This document shows positions 36,636 through 45,971 of a DNA stretch of 64,000 nt, in pieces. Numbering within the stretch: the first letter of the stretch is position 1; each line of letters starts with the position of its first letter. Made by a program: the position numbers and the translations under genes. This DNA comes from an uncultured Pseudomonadota bacterium (lineage in GTDB: Bacteria; Pseudomonadota; Gammaproteobacteria; Steroidobacterales; Steroidobacteraceae), in assembly GCA_903832085.1 (NCBI GenBank), contig CAIKZZ010000040.1, positions 1-64,000 on the forward strand. The letters are read 5' to 3'. The notes under the pieces were generated by a model. The model was given only the letters and a program-made list of their open reading frames with translations, was not told the origin of the DNA and did not search any database.

Positions 36636-37130
36636 TTAGTTAACCGAGTCGGTGGGTGCTTGCGCCGCGGCTTGCTGTAGCGACTGCTGGTATAGACCGT
36701 CAAAATTTACCGGTGGCAACAAGAACGGTGGGAAACCGCCACGGGTGATCAGGTCTGATATCACTTGACGCGCATAGGGAAATAGCACGTTCGGGCAGTA
36801 GCTACCAATAATGCGGCGACTTTCTTCGACCGGGTAGCCGCGCATCATAAATAGACCGGCCTGCTTCACTTCGACCAAAAAAGCGGTCTTGTCGGCGAGC
36901 TTGGCGTCGACCGTAATGGTGAGCACTACTTCGTGCATGTTCTCAGCAACCGTTTCGCCAGCGGTGGTCATGTTCAAGCCGATCTGTGGGTTCCATTCAG
37001 TGACCTGCAGATTTGGGCCCAAAGGAGCCTCAAATGAAACATCTTTGACGTACACGCTTTGGAGGGTGAACTCCTGCGCGGGCGCATCGCTGTTTTGAAC
37101 CGGTACGTCGGTGGTTGGTGTGTCTGCCAT
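36636..37130 (-). CDS. secB: Protein-export chaperone SecB
   Basis: SecB is a homotetrameric cytoplasmic chaperone that keeps preproteins unfolded and hands them to SecA. The 164-residue product shows the family core: FTLQSVYVKDVSFEAP, MHEVVLTITVDAKL, VEVKQAGLF and the SYCPNVLFPYARQVISDLITRGGFPPFLLPPVNFDGLY block, which holds the substrate groove. The N-terminal 18 residues are an acidic Pro/Thr-rich tail. The ATG at 37130 has AGGAC seven bases upstream. It sits between grxC and gpsA. Confidence 0.98.
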   Translation of the reverse strand: MADTPTTDVPVQNSDAPAQEFTLQSVYVKDVSFEAPLGPNLQVTEWNPQIGLNMTTAGETVAENMHEVVLTITVDAKLADKTAFLVEVKQAGLFMMRGYPVEESRRIIGSYCPNVLFPYARQVISDLITRGGFPPFLLPPVNFDGLYQQSLQQAAAQAPTDSVN

Positions 37131-37187
37131 GGGAACGTCCTACAAGTGACTTAAAGTCGAATAGTGCAAGTTTAAGCGGTATTGAGG

Positions 37188-37469
37188 CTAATTACTCGCA
37201 CGTTCTGGGGTATTTAGACCCAAAAGTGCGTTGAGCGTGCCTGCCTGCTCTAAAGCGTACAAATCATCGCAGCCGCCGATGTGGCGCTCGCCAATGAAGA
37301 TTTGGGGTACGGAGCTGCGACCGGCTCGTTGGATCATTTCCGCGCGACGCTGCGGCTCTGTGTCGATATCGATCTCGGTCCAGCGAGCGCCTTTTTGGGC
37401 TAGAAGCTGTTTGGCGCGGGTGCAATAGGGGCACCAACTGGTGAGATAAATGACCGTCTCGATTGCCAC
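37188..37469 (-). CDS. grxC: Glutaredoxin 3 (GrxC)
   Basis: A 93-residue dithiol glutaredoxin with active site CPYC in YLTSWCPYCTRAKQLL, the cis-proline segment SSVPQIFIG, and the GGCDDLYAL glutathione-binding turn. It reduces protein disulfides and mixed glutathione disulfides. The start is GTG at 37469, seven bases after the rhodanese gene's stop. The linkage to secB and gpsA is conserved widely in proteobacteria. Confidence 0.95.
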   Translation of the reverse strand: MAIETVIYLTSWCPYCTRAKQLLAQKGARWTEIDIDTEPQRRAEMIQRAGRSSVPQIFIGERHIGGCDDLYALEQAGTLNALLGLNTPERASN

Positions 37470-37475
37470 GGGGGG

Positions 37476-37898
37476 CTACTCTTTGATGAGTGGCAGGTTA
37501 TCTCCCCGCCACGCGACGAGTCCGCCACGCAGGTTATAGGCCTGCTTAAAACCTAAGCGACCCAAGTGACGGGCTGCAGCACCTGCCGTCATGCCATCGT
37601 TGCAGTAGGCAATGATGGCTTTTTCTTTGAATCGTTCCAGCGCCGAGGCCCCATCAGCAATCGTGGCACCCGGCAGATGTCGGGCCCCACCGATATGGCC
37701 TGCTTTAAAGTCCTCGCTGCCACGCACATCGATCAGGATGGCGCCGCTATTCATGAGCCGCACCGCATCCGCAGGGGCAATGGACCCAAATGAAGCGGTG
37801 CGCAGACGCTGTTCATTGATGGCGACCAGTAGCAGCACCAATACGGCGCCGCCAACCAGGGCGTAGTGGTGGGTCGCAAATTGTAAAAATTGTTCCAT
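37476..37898 (-). CDS. Membrane-anchored rhodanese-like protein (YibN-like)
   Basis: The 140-residue protein has an N-terminal membrane segment (HHYALVGGAVLVLLLVAI) and a rhodanese domain with the active-site loop CNDGMTAG, in which Cys is followed by the short six-residue loop typical of sulfurtransferases. It also shows LIDVRGSEDFKAGHIGGARHLPGA. Proteins of this type precede grxC-secB in many gammaproteobacteria (yibN). Sulfur or redox handling near the membrane is likely; YibN has been linked to YidC partners, but nothing in this sequence shows that. It diverges from the EnvC gene. Confidence 0.9.
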   Translation of the reverse strand: MEQFLQFATHHYALVGGAVLVLLLVAINEQRLRTASFGSIAPADAVRLMNSGAILIDVRGSEDFKAGHIGGARHLPGATIADGASALERFKEKAIIAYCNDGMTAGAAARHLGRLGFKQAYNLRGGLVAWRGDNLPLIKE

Positions 37899-38004
37899 TG
37901 TTGTGGGGCGGCCAGGTAGTTAAGGGGTAGGGTTGTGAGTATACCAGTCGGCGGCCACCCCTTAAGCTCCGTTACAGTAGGCAGATGCAATTGATGGTCC
38001 TTCC

Positions 38005-39189
38005 ATGACGGCCCGGGCTTGGTGCGTGATCGGCGCAGGCTGCTGCCTGCTGCTTGGGCTGATGCACCCAGCGCCGGTTTCGGCCGCGGAGGCCAACAGC
38101 CAGGATGCGGCTGCACAACTGCGACGTGTGGAGGCGCGGATTCGGGCGGTTACTGACGCTGTGAAGTCTGACGTGGCACAGCGTGACACGGTGGCGGCAG
38201 CGTTGCAGTCAGCGGATCAGGCCCTTGGCTATGCGCTGACCCGGGGACGTACTTTGCATACGCGCCGTGTTGAGATCGAGTCGCAACGCGGCCATCTGCA
38301 AGCACAGCGGGCACAGCTGCGCGCTCGGCAGGACACCGAGCGTGCGGGCCTTGCGGCTGACGTGCGTAGCGCCTACGCGACTGGGCCACAGGAAGAACTG
38401 CAGGTGTTGCTCAATGCAGAGGATCCGGCGACTTTAGGCCGCATGCTGAGTTACTACGGCTATTTAGGCCGCGCCCGAGCAAAGCGCATTGGTGCGATCA
38501 GTGTGCGAGCCACACAACTGAAAGCCATGGAAAGTACGCTCAAAGAGCAAGAAAGCGCATTGCGCACTCTCGAATTAGATGAGCATCAACTTGCCCTTGC
38601 CGCTGACTCCGCAAGGGCAGCAAGGCTGCGTGCGCTGACCCAGCTTAAAGAGCGCATTCAGACCGGCAGCGATGAGCTCAAAACCTTGAAGTCCAATGCC
38701 GCGGTGCTTGAAAATTTACTGAGCAAACTACGCACCGCACTCGTTGAGCCTGCTGTACTTAAGCCGACGCTACCGCCGAATCGGCGCCCCTTTGAAGTAG
38801 TACGCGGTCAGCTGCCGTGGCCAGCACAGGGTAGTGTGCGAGCCGCCTTTGGCGCGCCGCGTGCAGGCGGCCTTAATTGGAACGGTTTGCTTATGAATAC
38901 CCATAGTCGGGGCGAGGTCCACGCCTTGTATTTTGGCCGTGTCATTTACGCCGATTGGTTACCTGGGCTCGGATTATTGCTCATCATTGACCACGGTGAC
39001 GGGTACTTAAGCTTGTATGGTTACAACGATCGGCTGCAAAAAAACTTAGGTGATAGCGTCATTCCCGGCGAAGTGATCGCTACGAGTCCCGCGAATGAGG
39101 CCGCACGTTCCGAACTGTATTTCGAGATACGGCAAGGCGCTCATCCGCTAGATCCGAAGCTCTGGCTCGCGGGTCTACCGAAGCCCTAA
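38005..39189 (+). CDS. envC: Murein hydrolase activator EnvC-like (degenerate LytM/M23)
   Basis: EnvC-type proteins activate amidases at the septum during division. This 394-residue product has a signal peptide (about 1-27), long coiled-coil segments (about residues 35-115 and 150-245) and a C-terminal LytM domain. In the LytM domain the zinc-binding motifs are lost: the first His of the family motif is missing (NWNGLLMNT), and the second motif reads IIDHGDGYLSLYGYN, with Tyr in place of the final catalytic His. This is the expected non-hydrolytic form of an activator. The amidase partner is not in the window. The last four bases overlap the convergent MAPEG gene. Confidence 0.93.
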   Translation: MTARAWCVIGAGCCLLLGLMHPAPVSAAEANSQDAAAQLRRVEARIRAVTDAVKSDVAQRDTVAAALQSADQALGYALTRGRTLHTRRVEIESQRGHLQAQRAQLRARQDTERAGLAADVRSAYATGPQEELQVLLNAEDPATLGRMLSYYGYLGRARAKRIGAISVRATQLKAMESTLKEQESALRTLELDEHQLALAADSARAARLRALTQLKERIQTGSDELKTLKSNAAVLENLLSKLRTALVEPAVLKPTLPPNRRPFEVVRGQLPWPAQGSVRAAFGAPRAGGLNWNGLLMNTHSRGEVHALYFGRVIYADWLPGLGLLLIIDHGDGYLSLYGYNDRLQKNLGDSVIPGEVIATSPANEAARSELYFEIRQGAHPLDPKLWLAGLPKP

Positions 39190-39572
39190 GCGAGATAAGC
39201 GTGTATTGCGCCGATAGTGCCACCAATGACCAGCACGATGAGTGGCAAAAACGACAGTACAAAACCCAGCGCGCGTTTTTCTGGCGCTTTAATGTACGCC
39301 AGTGCAAACAAAACGCGACCAACGAGATACACAGCTCCCAAAACGGCGGCCCACAGAGCGCTGACATAGTGACCGAACAGTGGCAGGGCTGGTATGAACA
39401 CTACTAATAGCTCGAGCGTATTTTGCTGCACCCGAAAATAACGCTCAAACATCTCATGCCCAGACACCGCCGGTGCTTTGACGCCGTACAAGCCGCGTGC
39501 GCGGCCAACTAAAAACCCGAATACTTGGAACTGAATCAGTGCAAGTCCGATAATGACGTAGATTAGAGTCAT
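39186..39572 (-). CDS. MAPEG family membrane protein
   Basis: A 128-residue protein with four hydrophobic helices and the MAPEG signature RARGLYGVKAP, FERYFRVQQNTLE and FIPALPLFG, similar to microsomal glutathione transferases and eicosanoid synthases. The ATG at 39572 has GGAG six bases upstream; the ATG at 39587 would add five residues. Bacterial members conjugate glutathione to hydrophobic electrophiles or reduce lipid hydroperoxides. The gene converges with envC by four bases. Confidence 0.88.
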   Translation of the reverse strand: MTLIYVIIGLALIQFQVFGFLVGRARGLYGVKAPAVSGHEMFERYFRVQQNTLELLVVFIPALPLFGHYVSALWAAVLGAVYLVGRVLFALAYIKAPEKRALGFVLSFLPLIVLVIGGTIGAIHAYLA

Positions 39573-39708
39573 GGCTGCTCCGTGCATGTGATCGAGTGTG
39601 GCGATGCTTCATTAAAAAGGACCTACGCAGGCGTGTCCTTTATAGGCAGAATACACCGCCCACGCTGGCCGCGTCAGCTGGATGTACGTACCGTTAGGGA
39701 GCCGTGGC

Positions 39709-41103
39709 TTGACTGACCGCCTGCGATTGTCACGATGCTTTGCCGGCAGGTTGCGACTAATGCTGTCGTTGCCGGCAGTCCTCATCGTAGTGTTTGGTGT
39801 GCTGTGGATAGTGACGCCGTTGCAGGCGCACGCCGGCACACTCAAAGCGCTAGTGGGCGGCGTGCTGATTGACGGCACGGGTGCCGCGCCACTGAGCAAT
39901 AGCGTCATTTTGATCGATGGCGAGCGCATTGTGGCGGTCGGTAAGCAGGGTACAGTCGTTATTCCTGATACAGCGCAGATCATTTCGACCGCAGGGCTGA
40001 CTGTATTGCCTGGGCTTTGGGATCTGTCGGTGCACTTAAGTCGACTTGGGCATCTTGATACTCGGCATTGGGATGAGTTGTATCTGGCATTGGCGGATCG
40101 GGTCGTGATGCCGCTCGCCGCCAAACAGCTACTGCAAAGCGGCGTGACAAGCGCACGGGATGTAGCCTCACCCCTAGGCGCGGCACTGTCTGTGCGCGAT
40201 CGCATCAATACCCAACGTATCCCGGGACCTACCTTGTACATCGGCGGTCCCGCGCTTGATAAAAAGGCCGCCCCCTCGATGCATGCCTATCGCTGGCAGA
40301 TACAAGGTGCGATGGACGCACAACAAAAAGCTCAGCGATTGGCGAACGCGGGCGTTGATTATTTACTCGTCACGAACCCCGCCGCTCTTGCGCCTGCTGA
40401 GCTCGAGGCAATCGCGCGCGTAGCCTATGACAGCGGTATTCCATGGAACGCCGAGATTTCTGGTGATGAAGATATCGCCGTCGCGCTCGCTCACAATGCC
40501 TCAGGCTTACTCGGCGTGGGGTTAGATCTGCATCCGAGCTTGCCGGCCACTGCGGCAACTGTTTTAGGTGCACGTGCCGCGAGTAATGAAGCGGTCCCGT
40601 GGGTGGCTGGCGCCTCACTACTAACGAACTACTCTTGGCTGCGCCACAATTTAAATGCGCTCGACGCCCTTCCTTGGAATGACGGGTTACCAGCCATTGT
40701 AACGGATGACATCCGTACATCTTTGAATGCGATTAGTAATACGGATGCTGTGGCCTTACCGGCCGAGCGCCGTGCCGTCGTGGGCTCACGCCTTGCCAGT
40801 GCGCGCGCGATGGGCGCGCGTCTTTTAGTCGGCTCAGACAGTGGCATGCCTGGACACTTTCATACGCGCGCCGTTGTGCAAGAAATCGATGCGCTAGTGA
40901 CCGACGCGGGTCTGTCGCCGCTGGAAGCAATTCGTGCGGCCACTCTTGATGCTGCGCGCCTCATGAAAGCCGCGAATGACAATGGCAGTATAGAGACTGG
41001 CAAATATGCCGATATCATTGCGGTTAAGGGTGATGTGCTACAAAGAATTAGCGCATTGCACGACATTGAATTGGTAATGCGCCATGGACTGCGCCAACGA
41101 TGA
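39709..41103 (+). CDS. Amidohydrolase-like protein with lost metal ligands
   Basis: The 464-residue product has an N-terminal membrane/signal segment (LSLPAVLIVVFGVLWIVTPLQAHA) and the composite architecture of imidazolonepropionase-like amidohydrolases: KALVGGVLIDGTG, the barrel, and SIETGKYADIIAVKGDVL. The metal motif HxH after PGLWD is replaced by SVH (Ser codon at 40027-40029). The AHA-type third ligand reads NAEISG and the IEHG-type fourth ligand is absent (GLLGVG); only the final Asp (GSDSG) remains. The protein is probably not a working metallohydrolase. The start is uncertain: TTG at 39709 with GGGAG eight bases upstream, the ATG at 39682, or the ATG at 39760 just before the hydrophobic segment. 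It may share a transcript with the small holin-like gene that follows 22 bases later. Confidence 0.75.
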   Translation: MTDRLRLSRCFAGRLRLMLSLPAVLIVVFGVLWIVTPLQAHAGTLKALVGGVLIDGTGAAPLSNSVILIDGERIVAVGKQGTVVIPDTAQIISTAGLTVLPGLWDLSVHLSRLGHLDTRHWDELYLALADRVVMPLAAKQLLQSGVTSARDVASPLGAALSVRDRINTQRIPGPTLYIGGPALDKKAAPSMHAYRWQIQGAMDAQQKAQRLANAGVDYLLVTNPAALAPAELEAIARVAYDSGIPWNAEISGDEDIAVALAHNASGLLGVGLDLHPSLPATAATVLGARAASNEAVPWVAGASLLTNYSWLRHNLNALDALPWNDGLPAIVTDDIRTSLNAISNTDAVALPAERRAVVGSRLASARAMGARLLVGSDSGMPGHFHTRAVVQEIDALVTDAGLSPLEAIRAATLDAARLMKAANDNGSIETGKYADIIAVKGDVLQRISALHDIELVMRHGLRQR

Positions 41104-41125
41104 CGCGACGAGCAGGAGTGGATAG

Positions 41126-41473
41126 ATGAATAAGCTGATATTGCGTGGCAGTTTTGCAGCCATTGGTCTTTGGGCCGCGACCTTTATGATCACTGGCTTG
41201 CAATTTGACAGCGGTAGCACGTTGCTGATTGCCGGCTTATTGCTAGGCTGTGCAAATGCGTTTTTAAGGCCCTTGTTGGTGCTACTGACTTTGCCGCTAG
41301 CGATTTTAAGCTTGGGCCTGTTCGTGCTCGTGATCAATGCCGCGTTAGTTGGATTCGTTGCGTGGCTACTCCCCGGGATGCATGTCACTGGATTTTGGGC
41401 AGCACTGGGCAGCGCGATGATTGTGAGTCTCGTCAGTTGGATCGGCGGCAGGTTTGCCCCGCGCACGAGTTGA
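41126..41473 (+). CDS. Phage holin-like small membrane protein (holin superfamily IV, DUF360 type)
   Basis: A 115-residue protein with about four hydrophobic helices and little else: LILRGSFAAIGLWAATFMITGLQF, then GLLLGCANAFLRPLLVLLTLPLAI and LFVLVINAALVGFVAWLLPGM. The NAFLRPLLVLLTLPL block is typical of the PF04020 'phage holin family' of chromosomally encoded membrane proteins, which have no proven holin function. AGGAG at 41112-41116 precedes the ATG. No other phage gene is nearby, so prophage origin is not supported. Confidence 0.8.
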   Translation: MNKLILRGSFAAIGLWAATFMITGLQFDSGSTLLIAGLLLGCANAFLRPLLVLLTLPLAILSLGLFVLVINAALVGFVAWLLPGMHVTGFWAALGSAMIVSLVSWIGGRFAPRTS

Positions 41474-42409
41474 TTATGGCGGCGCTTCGGATGGTGGTGC
41501 GTCAAGCTGCGTGAGGGTGCTGCGGCTGTCGGGTATGGACACCAAGACCACGCCAGTCAGAATGATCGCCATACCTACGATTTGTACGCGAGATAAGTGC
41601 TCGCCAAGTACCGCCCAGCCGATGAGTGCCGCTACAGCAGGATTCACGTAGGCATAAGTCGACAGGCGTATCGGCGTGGTGTTGCGCATCAAATAGGCGA
41701 AAGCGCTATACGCGATACCTGAACTGAAGACCGTTAGGAAAAAAAGACCGCCAAGACTCGGCGCGGTTAAACGCCAGTGCTGCGTGTCACCGAAGCACAG
41801 CCCCAAAATGCCGAGTCCGATACCACCACAGACCATTTCCAGAGCCGTAAACATGAGCGCCGGCGTCATCGAACGAATGCGTCGATAGTACAAAGTACCG
41901 CAGGCCCAACCAAAGCAGGCGAGCAAAATGACCAACTGCCAGCCCAAGTTGGTCAGAGAAAATCCTCCCTTGGGCCACATCAGAAAAATGACACCCGATA
42001 GACCCAAAATGAGTCCCACAGTGCTGCGCGCGCTGAGCGGATGCCCGCGTTTGCCGAGCGTACCAAGCAGCGGAATCCAAAACGCCGCGCTGACATTTAA
42101 TAAAGCGGACTCACTCGAACTGACGTAGCGGATAGCCAGTGCATTTAAGCCACTCGCTGCCATCACCAAGAAAAAACCCATGACAGCAAAGTGCTGCCAC
42201 TCTTTTAGAATGAACGGAATACGACTACCACGCCACCGCGCCACGGCCATCAGTCCAATTCCGGCGATTAAGAAGCGGACGCTCTGCGCGAGCAGCGGCG
42301 GCAGATCGTGCATGACGAGCTTTGAGGCGGCAAAGGAGGTGCCCCAAATGAGATAGATCGCTGCAAATGACAGATACAGCAGCGTGGAGTTCGGTTTTGT
42401 ACCACTCAT
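41474..42409 (-). CDS. EamA/DMT superfamily transporter
   Basis: This 311-residue membrane protein has about ten helices in two EamA repeats (IYLIWGTSFAASKLVMHDLPP and LLACFGWACGTLYYRR onward). It resembles exporters of amino acids or purine metabolites such as YedA. The ATG at 42409 (MSGTKPN) is chosen because the longer frame reads into the OPT gene. Substrate unknown. It is the last gene of a minus-strand run of membrane transporters (OPT, POT) and lies back to back with the holin-like gene. Confidence 0.88.
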   Translation of the reverse strand: MSGTKPNSTLLYLSFAAIYLIWGTSFAASKLVMHDLPPLLAQSVRFLIAGIGLMAVARWRGSRIPFILKEWQHFAVMGFFLVMAASGLNALAIRYVSSSESALLNVSAAFWIPLLGTLGKRGHPLSARSTVGLILGLSGVIFLMWPKGGFSLTNLGWQLVILLACFGWACGTLYYRRIRSMTPALMFTALEMVCGGIGLGILGLCFGDTQHWRLTAPSLGGLFFLTVFSSGIAYSAFAYLMRNTTPIRLSTYAYVNPAVAALIGWAVLGEHLSRVQIVGMAIILTGVVLVSIPDSRSTLTQLDAPPSEAPP

Positions 42410-42438
42410 ATCAACAGCGCGCTCAGTCGACAATGACG

Positions 42439-44376
42439 CTATGGCGCATGCGTTTTCGCTGAAGCGGTGTTCTTTGCACAGGCGGCGCGATACAGCTGCC
42501 AAGTGATAAGACCCAAGCCCACAAGGCCCAGCCATTGATTAAAGTGCAGGCTTGCGGGAAGCGCGAGTACATTCACATTGCCAGTCAGTACGATCGGTAT
42601 TGCAATGAGCACACCGACAATGGCCTCACCCGCGATGAGTCCCGAGGCAAATAGTAAGCCTGAGCGACGCTGCGTCTCAGGATCACCATGGCGTTCCCGC
42701 TTGGCATGCCAGCGATCCGCCAGTTCTGCGATCAAGCCACCTAAAAAAATCGGACTGGTGTATTCGAGCGGCAAGTAGATGCCTACAGCGACCGCAAGGA
42801 CTGGGGCACGCCAGCGCCCGCCCGTGCGGGCAAGCAATCGATCCAAAATAATCACGGTGGCGCCGACGAGCGCACCAAGCGTAATCATGTCCCATGGCAG
42901 ACCACCACCGAATATGCCTTTTGCGACTGCTGCCATCAAGGTCGCTTGTGGTGCATTCAGTGCATGCACGCCCGCGTGGGCGGGCGTACCAATGCCATAG
43001 GCTTTTAACAGCAAATTAAGTACAGGAGCCATGATGGCAGCCCCTGAAACCGCGCCGATCGCCAGCATCACTTGTTGCTGCCAGGGTGTGGCCCCTAGCA
43101 ACCGACCGGCCTTGAGGTCTTGCAGATTGTCCCCCGCAACGGCTGCGGCACTGCAGGTGACTGCTCCAATGAGTATGGCAGCGACTGGGCCCACAGGATT
43201 CCCCGCGCCCATAAAGCCGAGCAAAACGAGAGAGGCAAATAGTATCGTGGAGATGGTAATGCCTGAGACGGGGTTATTGGAACTGCCCACGAGCCCAGCC
43301 ATGTAGCCACTGACAGATGAGAACACAAAGCCTGCCACAACCATGATCACGGCCATGGTCGCGGCGATCCCGATACTGCCAACCACCGCGTAATACAACA
43401 CAAACAGTGGAATGACGAACAGCACGATGCCGATCAGGATGGCACTCATCGGTAAGTCGCGTTCCGTGCTAACCACGCTCGTGGTGTTGCTGCCCACCTT
43501 CAGCCCACTTTTGATACCCGACAGCAGTGAGCCGCGCAAAGTCCATAGCGCCCACAGACCGCCAATGAGCATCGCGCCGACACCGATGTAGCGGACCTTC
43601 TTAGTCCAGATGAGTCCCGCAGCCGTTTCGGCATCAACATTTATGAGTTGCGATGCCAGCACTGGGTCGTGACCAAAGAAAAACGTGTTGTAAAGCGGGA
43701 TGAAGACCCACCAGGCAAGGAGCCCTCCCGCAACCATCACAAGGCCGATATTCAGGCCGACGATATAGCCGACACCGATCAGTGCAGGCGAGAGGTTAAC
43801 GCCGATATACGCAATAGCGCGTTTGCCCAGATAGCTCGCCAGCGTGAAGGATTCCGGGACGAATCGCAGGGCGGACATGAGGAGCTTAAATCCGGCGCCT
43901 ATACATGCCGCTAAACCCAAGACCTTAGCGCCGCCCGATGAGTCGCTCCCCGCTCGTAAAAGTTCTGCAGTTGCTACGCCCTCAGGGAACTGTAAATTTT
44001 GATCAATAATCAGAGTGCGACGTAGTGGCACTGAAAAAAGCACACCCAACAGACCACCAAGACCAATGATCGCGAGTACCCACCAGTAGTCGAATGTCGT
44101 CCAGTGCCCAAGGATAATCAGCGCCGGCATGGTAAACACAGTGCCTGCAGCGATCGACGATCCGGCTGATGCGCCGGTCGCTACGATATTGTTCTCAAGT
44201 ACGCTCGTGCGCCCAAGTAAGCGCAATACGCCCATCGACACTACCGCTGCGGGTATGGCCGTGGCAACAGTCAGTCCTGCGAACAGGCCCAAATACGCAT
44301 TCGCTGCCGACAGCACAACTGTCAGTGCAATCGACAACAAAATGGCACGCAGCGTCAGCTGGGGAGGTTGATCCAT
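42439..44376 (-). CDS. OPT family oligopeptide transporter
   Basis: The 645-residue protein has many hydrophobic helices and OPT landmarks: ANAYLGLFAGLTVATAIPAAVVSMGVLR, LENNIVATGASAGSSIAAG, and AGSSNNPVSGITIST-like text (here GSSNNPVSGITIST) near the middle. OPT carriers are proton-coupled importers of oligopeptides or metal-siderophore complexes. The start is placed at the ATG at 44376 (AGGCGG upstream); the ATG at 44394 would overlap the POT stop in ATGA style. It follows a POT peptide transporter, so two unrelated peptide uptake families are encoded side by side. Confidence 0.92.
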   Translation of the reverse strand: MDQPPQLTLRAILLSIALTVVLSAANAYLGLFAGLTVATAIPAAVVSMGVLRLLGRTSVLENNIVATGASAGSSIAAGTVFTMPALIILGHWTTFDYWWVLAIIGLGGLLGVLFSVPLRRTLIIDQNLQFPEGVATAELLRAGSDSSGGAKVLGLAACIGAGFKLLMSALRFVPESFTLASYLGKRAIAYIGVNLSPALIGVGYIVGLNIGLVMVAGGLLAWWVFIPLYNTFFFGHDPVLASQLINVDAETAAGLIWTKKVRYIGVGAMLIGGLWALWTLRGSLLSGIKSGLKVGSNTTSVVSTERDLPMSAILIGIVLFVIPLFVLYYAVVGSIGIAATMAVIMVVAGFVFSSVSGYMAGLVGSSNNPVSGITISTILFASLVLLGFMGAGNPVGPVAAILIGAVTCSAAAVAGDNLQDLKAGRLLGATPWQQQVMLAIGAVSGAAIMAPVLNLLLKAYGIGTPAHAGVHALNAPQATLMAAVAKGIFGGGLPWDMITLGALVGATVIILDRLLARTGGRWRAPVLAVAVGIYLPLEYTSPIFLGGLIAELADRWHAKRERHGDPETQRRSGLLFASGLIAGEAIVGVLIAIPIVLTGNVNVLALPASLHFNQWLGLVGLGLITWQLYRAACAKNTASAKTHAP

Positions 44377-44393
44377 AGAACCGCCTTTAGTCA

Positions 44394-45902
44394 TCAGTGA
44401 ATGCCGCCCATCCAACGTTTGAATATGGGCGACAGTAACAGCACGATACCGCCTGAAATGACGCCGATGAGCGTCATGTGTAAGAACTCAGCAGGCATCG
44501 TGGTCACATCACTGCCGATACGACCGCCGATTTGCCCGGCTGCCAGATTACCGAGCGCGGTGCCTAAAAACCACAGCCCCATCATTTGGCTTTTGAAACG
44601 TGGTGGCGCGAGCTTGGTCACATTCGAAAGGCCAATAGGACTCAAGCACAGCTCACCTGTGGTGTGTAGCAGGTACGTGAGCAACAGCCACTGCGGCCCT
44701 ACTTTGCCGCCATGCGCGATGATTAAGTTGGCGGCAAAGATCAGCACCATAAACCCAAGGCCGAGCGAGGCAAGCCCTAAGCCAAACTTTAGCGGTGCCG
44801 ATGGGTCGAGGTTGCGCCTTCCTAAGGTGACCCACAGCCAGGCAAAAAATGGTGAGAGCAAGATGATGAACACCGAGTTAATCGATTGATACCAAGTTGC
44901 TGGGTGCTCGTGGGCTTCAAAGTAACTGCCGAGCAGTGAGCGATCCGTCAAATCGCGCGCAAATAGATTGAGCGTACTTCCCGCCTGCTCAAAGCCCGCC
45001 CAGAAAAGAGCTGCGCATAGAAAAAAGACAATGATGACAACAACACGCTTTTTTTCAACGGTGCTTAAGCCACCAAACAGCAGCACACTGCCGAAGAACA
45101 GCACGGCAAGACCAACCATAAATCGATTGAACCACTCTGCGAGCTGCTGCACTGAGACATGGATGATGCCTGCTGCGAACAACGCGGAAAGTACAGCAAG
45201 CGTCAAGGCACCTAAAATCAGCCAGCGCACGTTGGCTGCTCGAGCTGTGACAGTTTGATCTTTAGGAGCATTCCCCGCAGCGCCAAGATAGTGCTCAGTT
45301 AAGCGGTACTGGACCAAACCAATCATCATCGCGATGCCCGCGGATAAAAACCCCCAGCGATAGCCGATGGTCTCGCCAACCGTGCCTGACACTAAAGGCG
45401 CAATCATTGCGCCGAGGTTGATGCCGACATAAAAAATGGAAAAGCCCGCATCTCGCCGCTCGCCAGGCGCATTTGCATACAACTCGCCGACGACCGCACT
45501 CACATTGGGTTTCAGTAGTCCCGTACCGAGCGCTGTGACTAACAAGCCAGCGTAAAAGATGCTCATGGGACCTAATGCCAGCAATACGTTGCCGATGGCA
45601 ATGAGAATGCCACCATACCAGACGCATTGCCTTTGGCCGATGAGTCGATCCGCGATCCAACCACCCGGAACACAGAACAGGTATGCGCCTGCTGCATAGA
45701 GTCCATAGATGGCACCGGCCGTTGCGTTATCAACACCAAGTCCACCCTTGGCGACTTCCGCGGTGAGGAACAACACTAAGAGCGCCCGCATCCCGTAGTA
45801 ACTGAAGCGTTCAAAAAATTCAGTGAAGAACAGCGTAGCGAGCCCGCGAGGATGGCCAAGAAAGGTCGCAGTCGATGCTGTTGCGTCCGTCATTGAGAGC
45901 AT
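44394..45902 (-). CDS. Proton-dependent oligopeptide transporter (POT/PTR, MFS fold)
   Basis: The 502-residue carrier has the POT proton-coupling motif ExxERFxYYG in the first helix (ATLFFTEFFERFSYYGMRALL) and the family blocks GGWIADRLIGQRQ and NVSAVVGELY plus FSIFYVGINLGAMIAP. Such proteins import di- and tripeptides using the proton gradient. Possible starts are the ATG at 45902 or Met4 (45893). It is followed by the OPT gene and preceded by tatC 69 bases upstream, so it may be transcribed on its own or with tatABC. Confidence 0.94.
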   Translation of the reverse strand: MLSMTDATASTATFLGHPRGLATLFFTEFFERFSYYGMRALLVLFLTAEVAKGGLGVDNATAGAIYGLYAAGAYLFCVPGGWIADRLIGQRQCVWYGGILIAIGNVLLALGPMSIFYAGLLVTALGTGLLKPNVSAVVGELYANAPGERRDAGFSIFYVGINLGAMIAPLVSGTVGETIGYRWGFLSAGIAMMIGLVQYRLTEHYLGAAGNAPKDQTVTARAANVRWLILGALTLAVLSALFAAGIIHVSVQQLAEWFNRFMVGLAVLFFGSVLLFGGLSTVEKKRVVVIIVFFLCAALFWAGFEQAGSTLNLFARDLTDRSLLGSYFEAHEHPATWYQSINSVFIILLSPFFAWLWVTLGRRNLDPSAPLKFGLGLASLGLGFMVLIFAANLIIAHGGKVGPQWLLLTYLLHTTGELCLSPIGLSNVTKLAPPRFKSQMMGLWFLGTALGNLAAGQIGGRIGSDVTTMPAEFLHMTLIGVISGGIVLLLSPIFKRWMGGIH

Positions 45903-45971
45903 GCCTTTAGCCGTTACAGGCTAGTCACAGTGGTGAATTCAATCGATTGGCTTACCTACCAATCGCATTGG

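Noticed and set aside
39612-40241. 209-codon minus-strand frame opposite the amidohydrolase-like gene
   Set aside because: Antisense to a clearly better-supported gene; Ser/Pro/Arg-rich shadow.
41126-41473. Prophage lysis gene
   Set aside because: The family name contains holin but no phage gene, integrase or endolysin is near, so it is a chromosomal membrane protein.
41038-41505. 155-codon minus-strand frame opposite the holin-like gene
   Set aside because: Antisense shadow of a membrane protein; Asn/Pro/Ser-rich with no motif.
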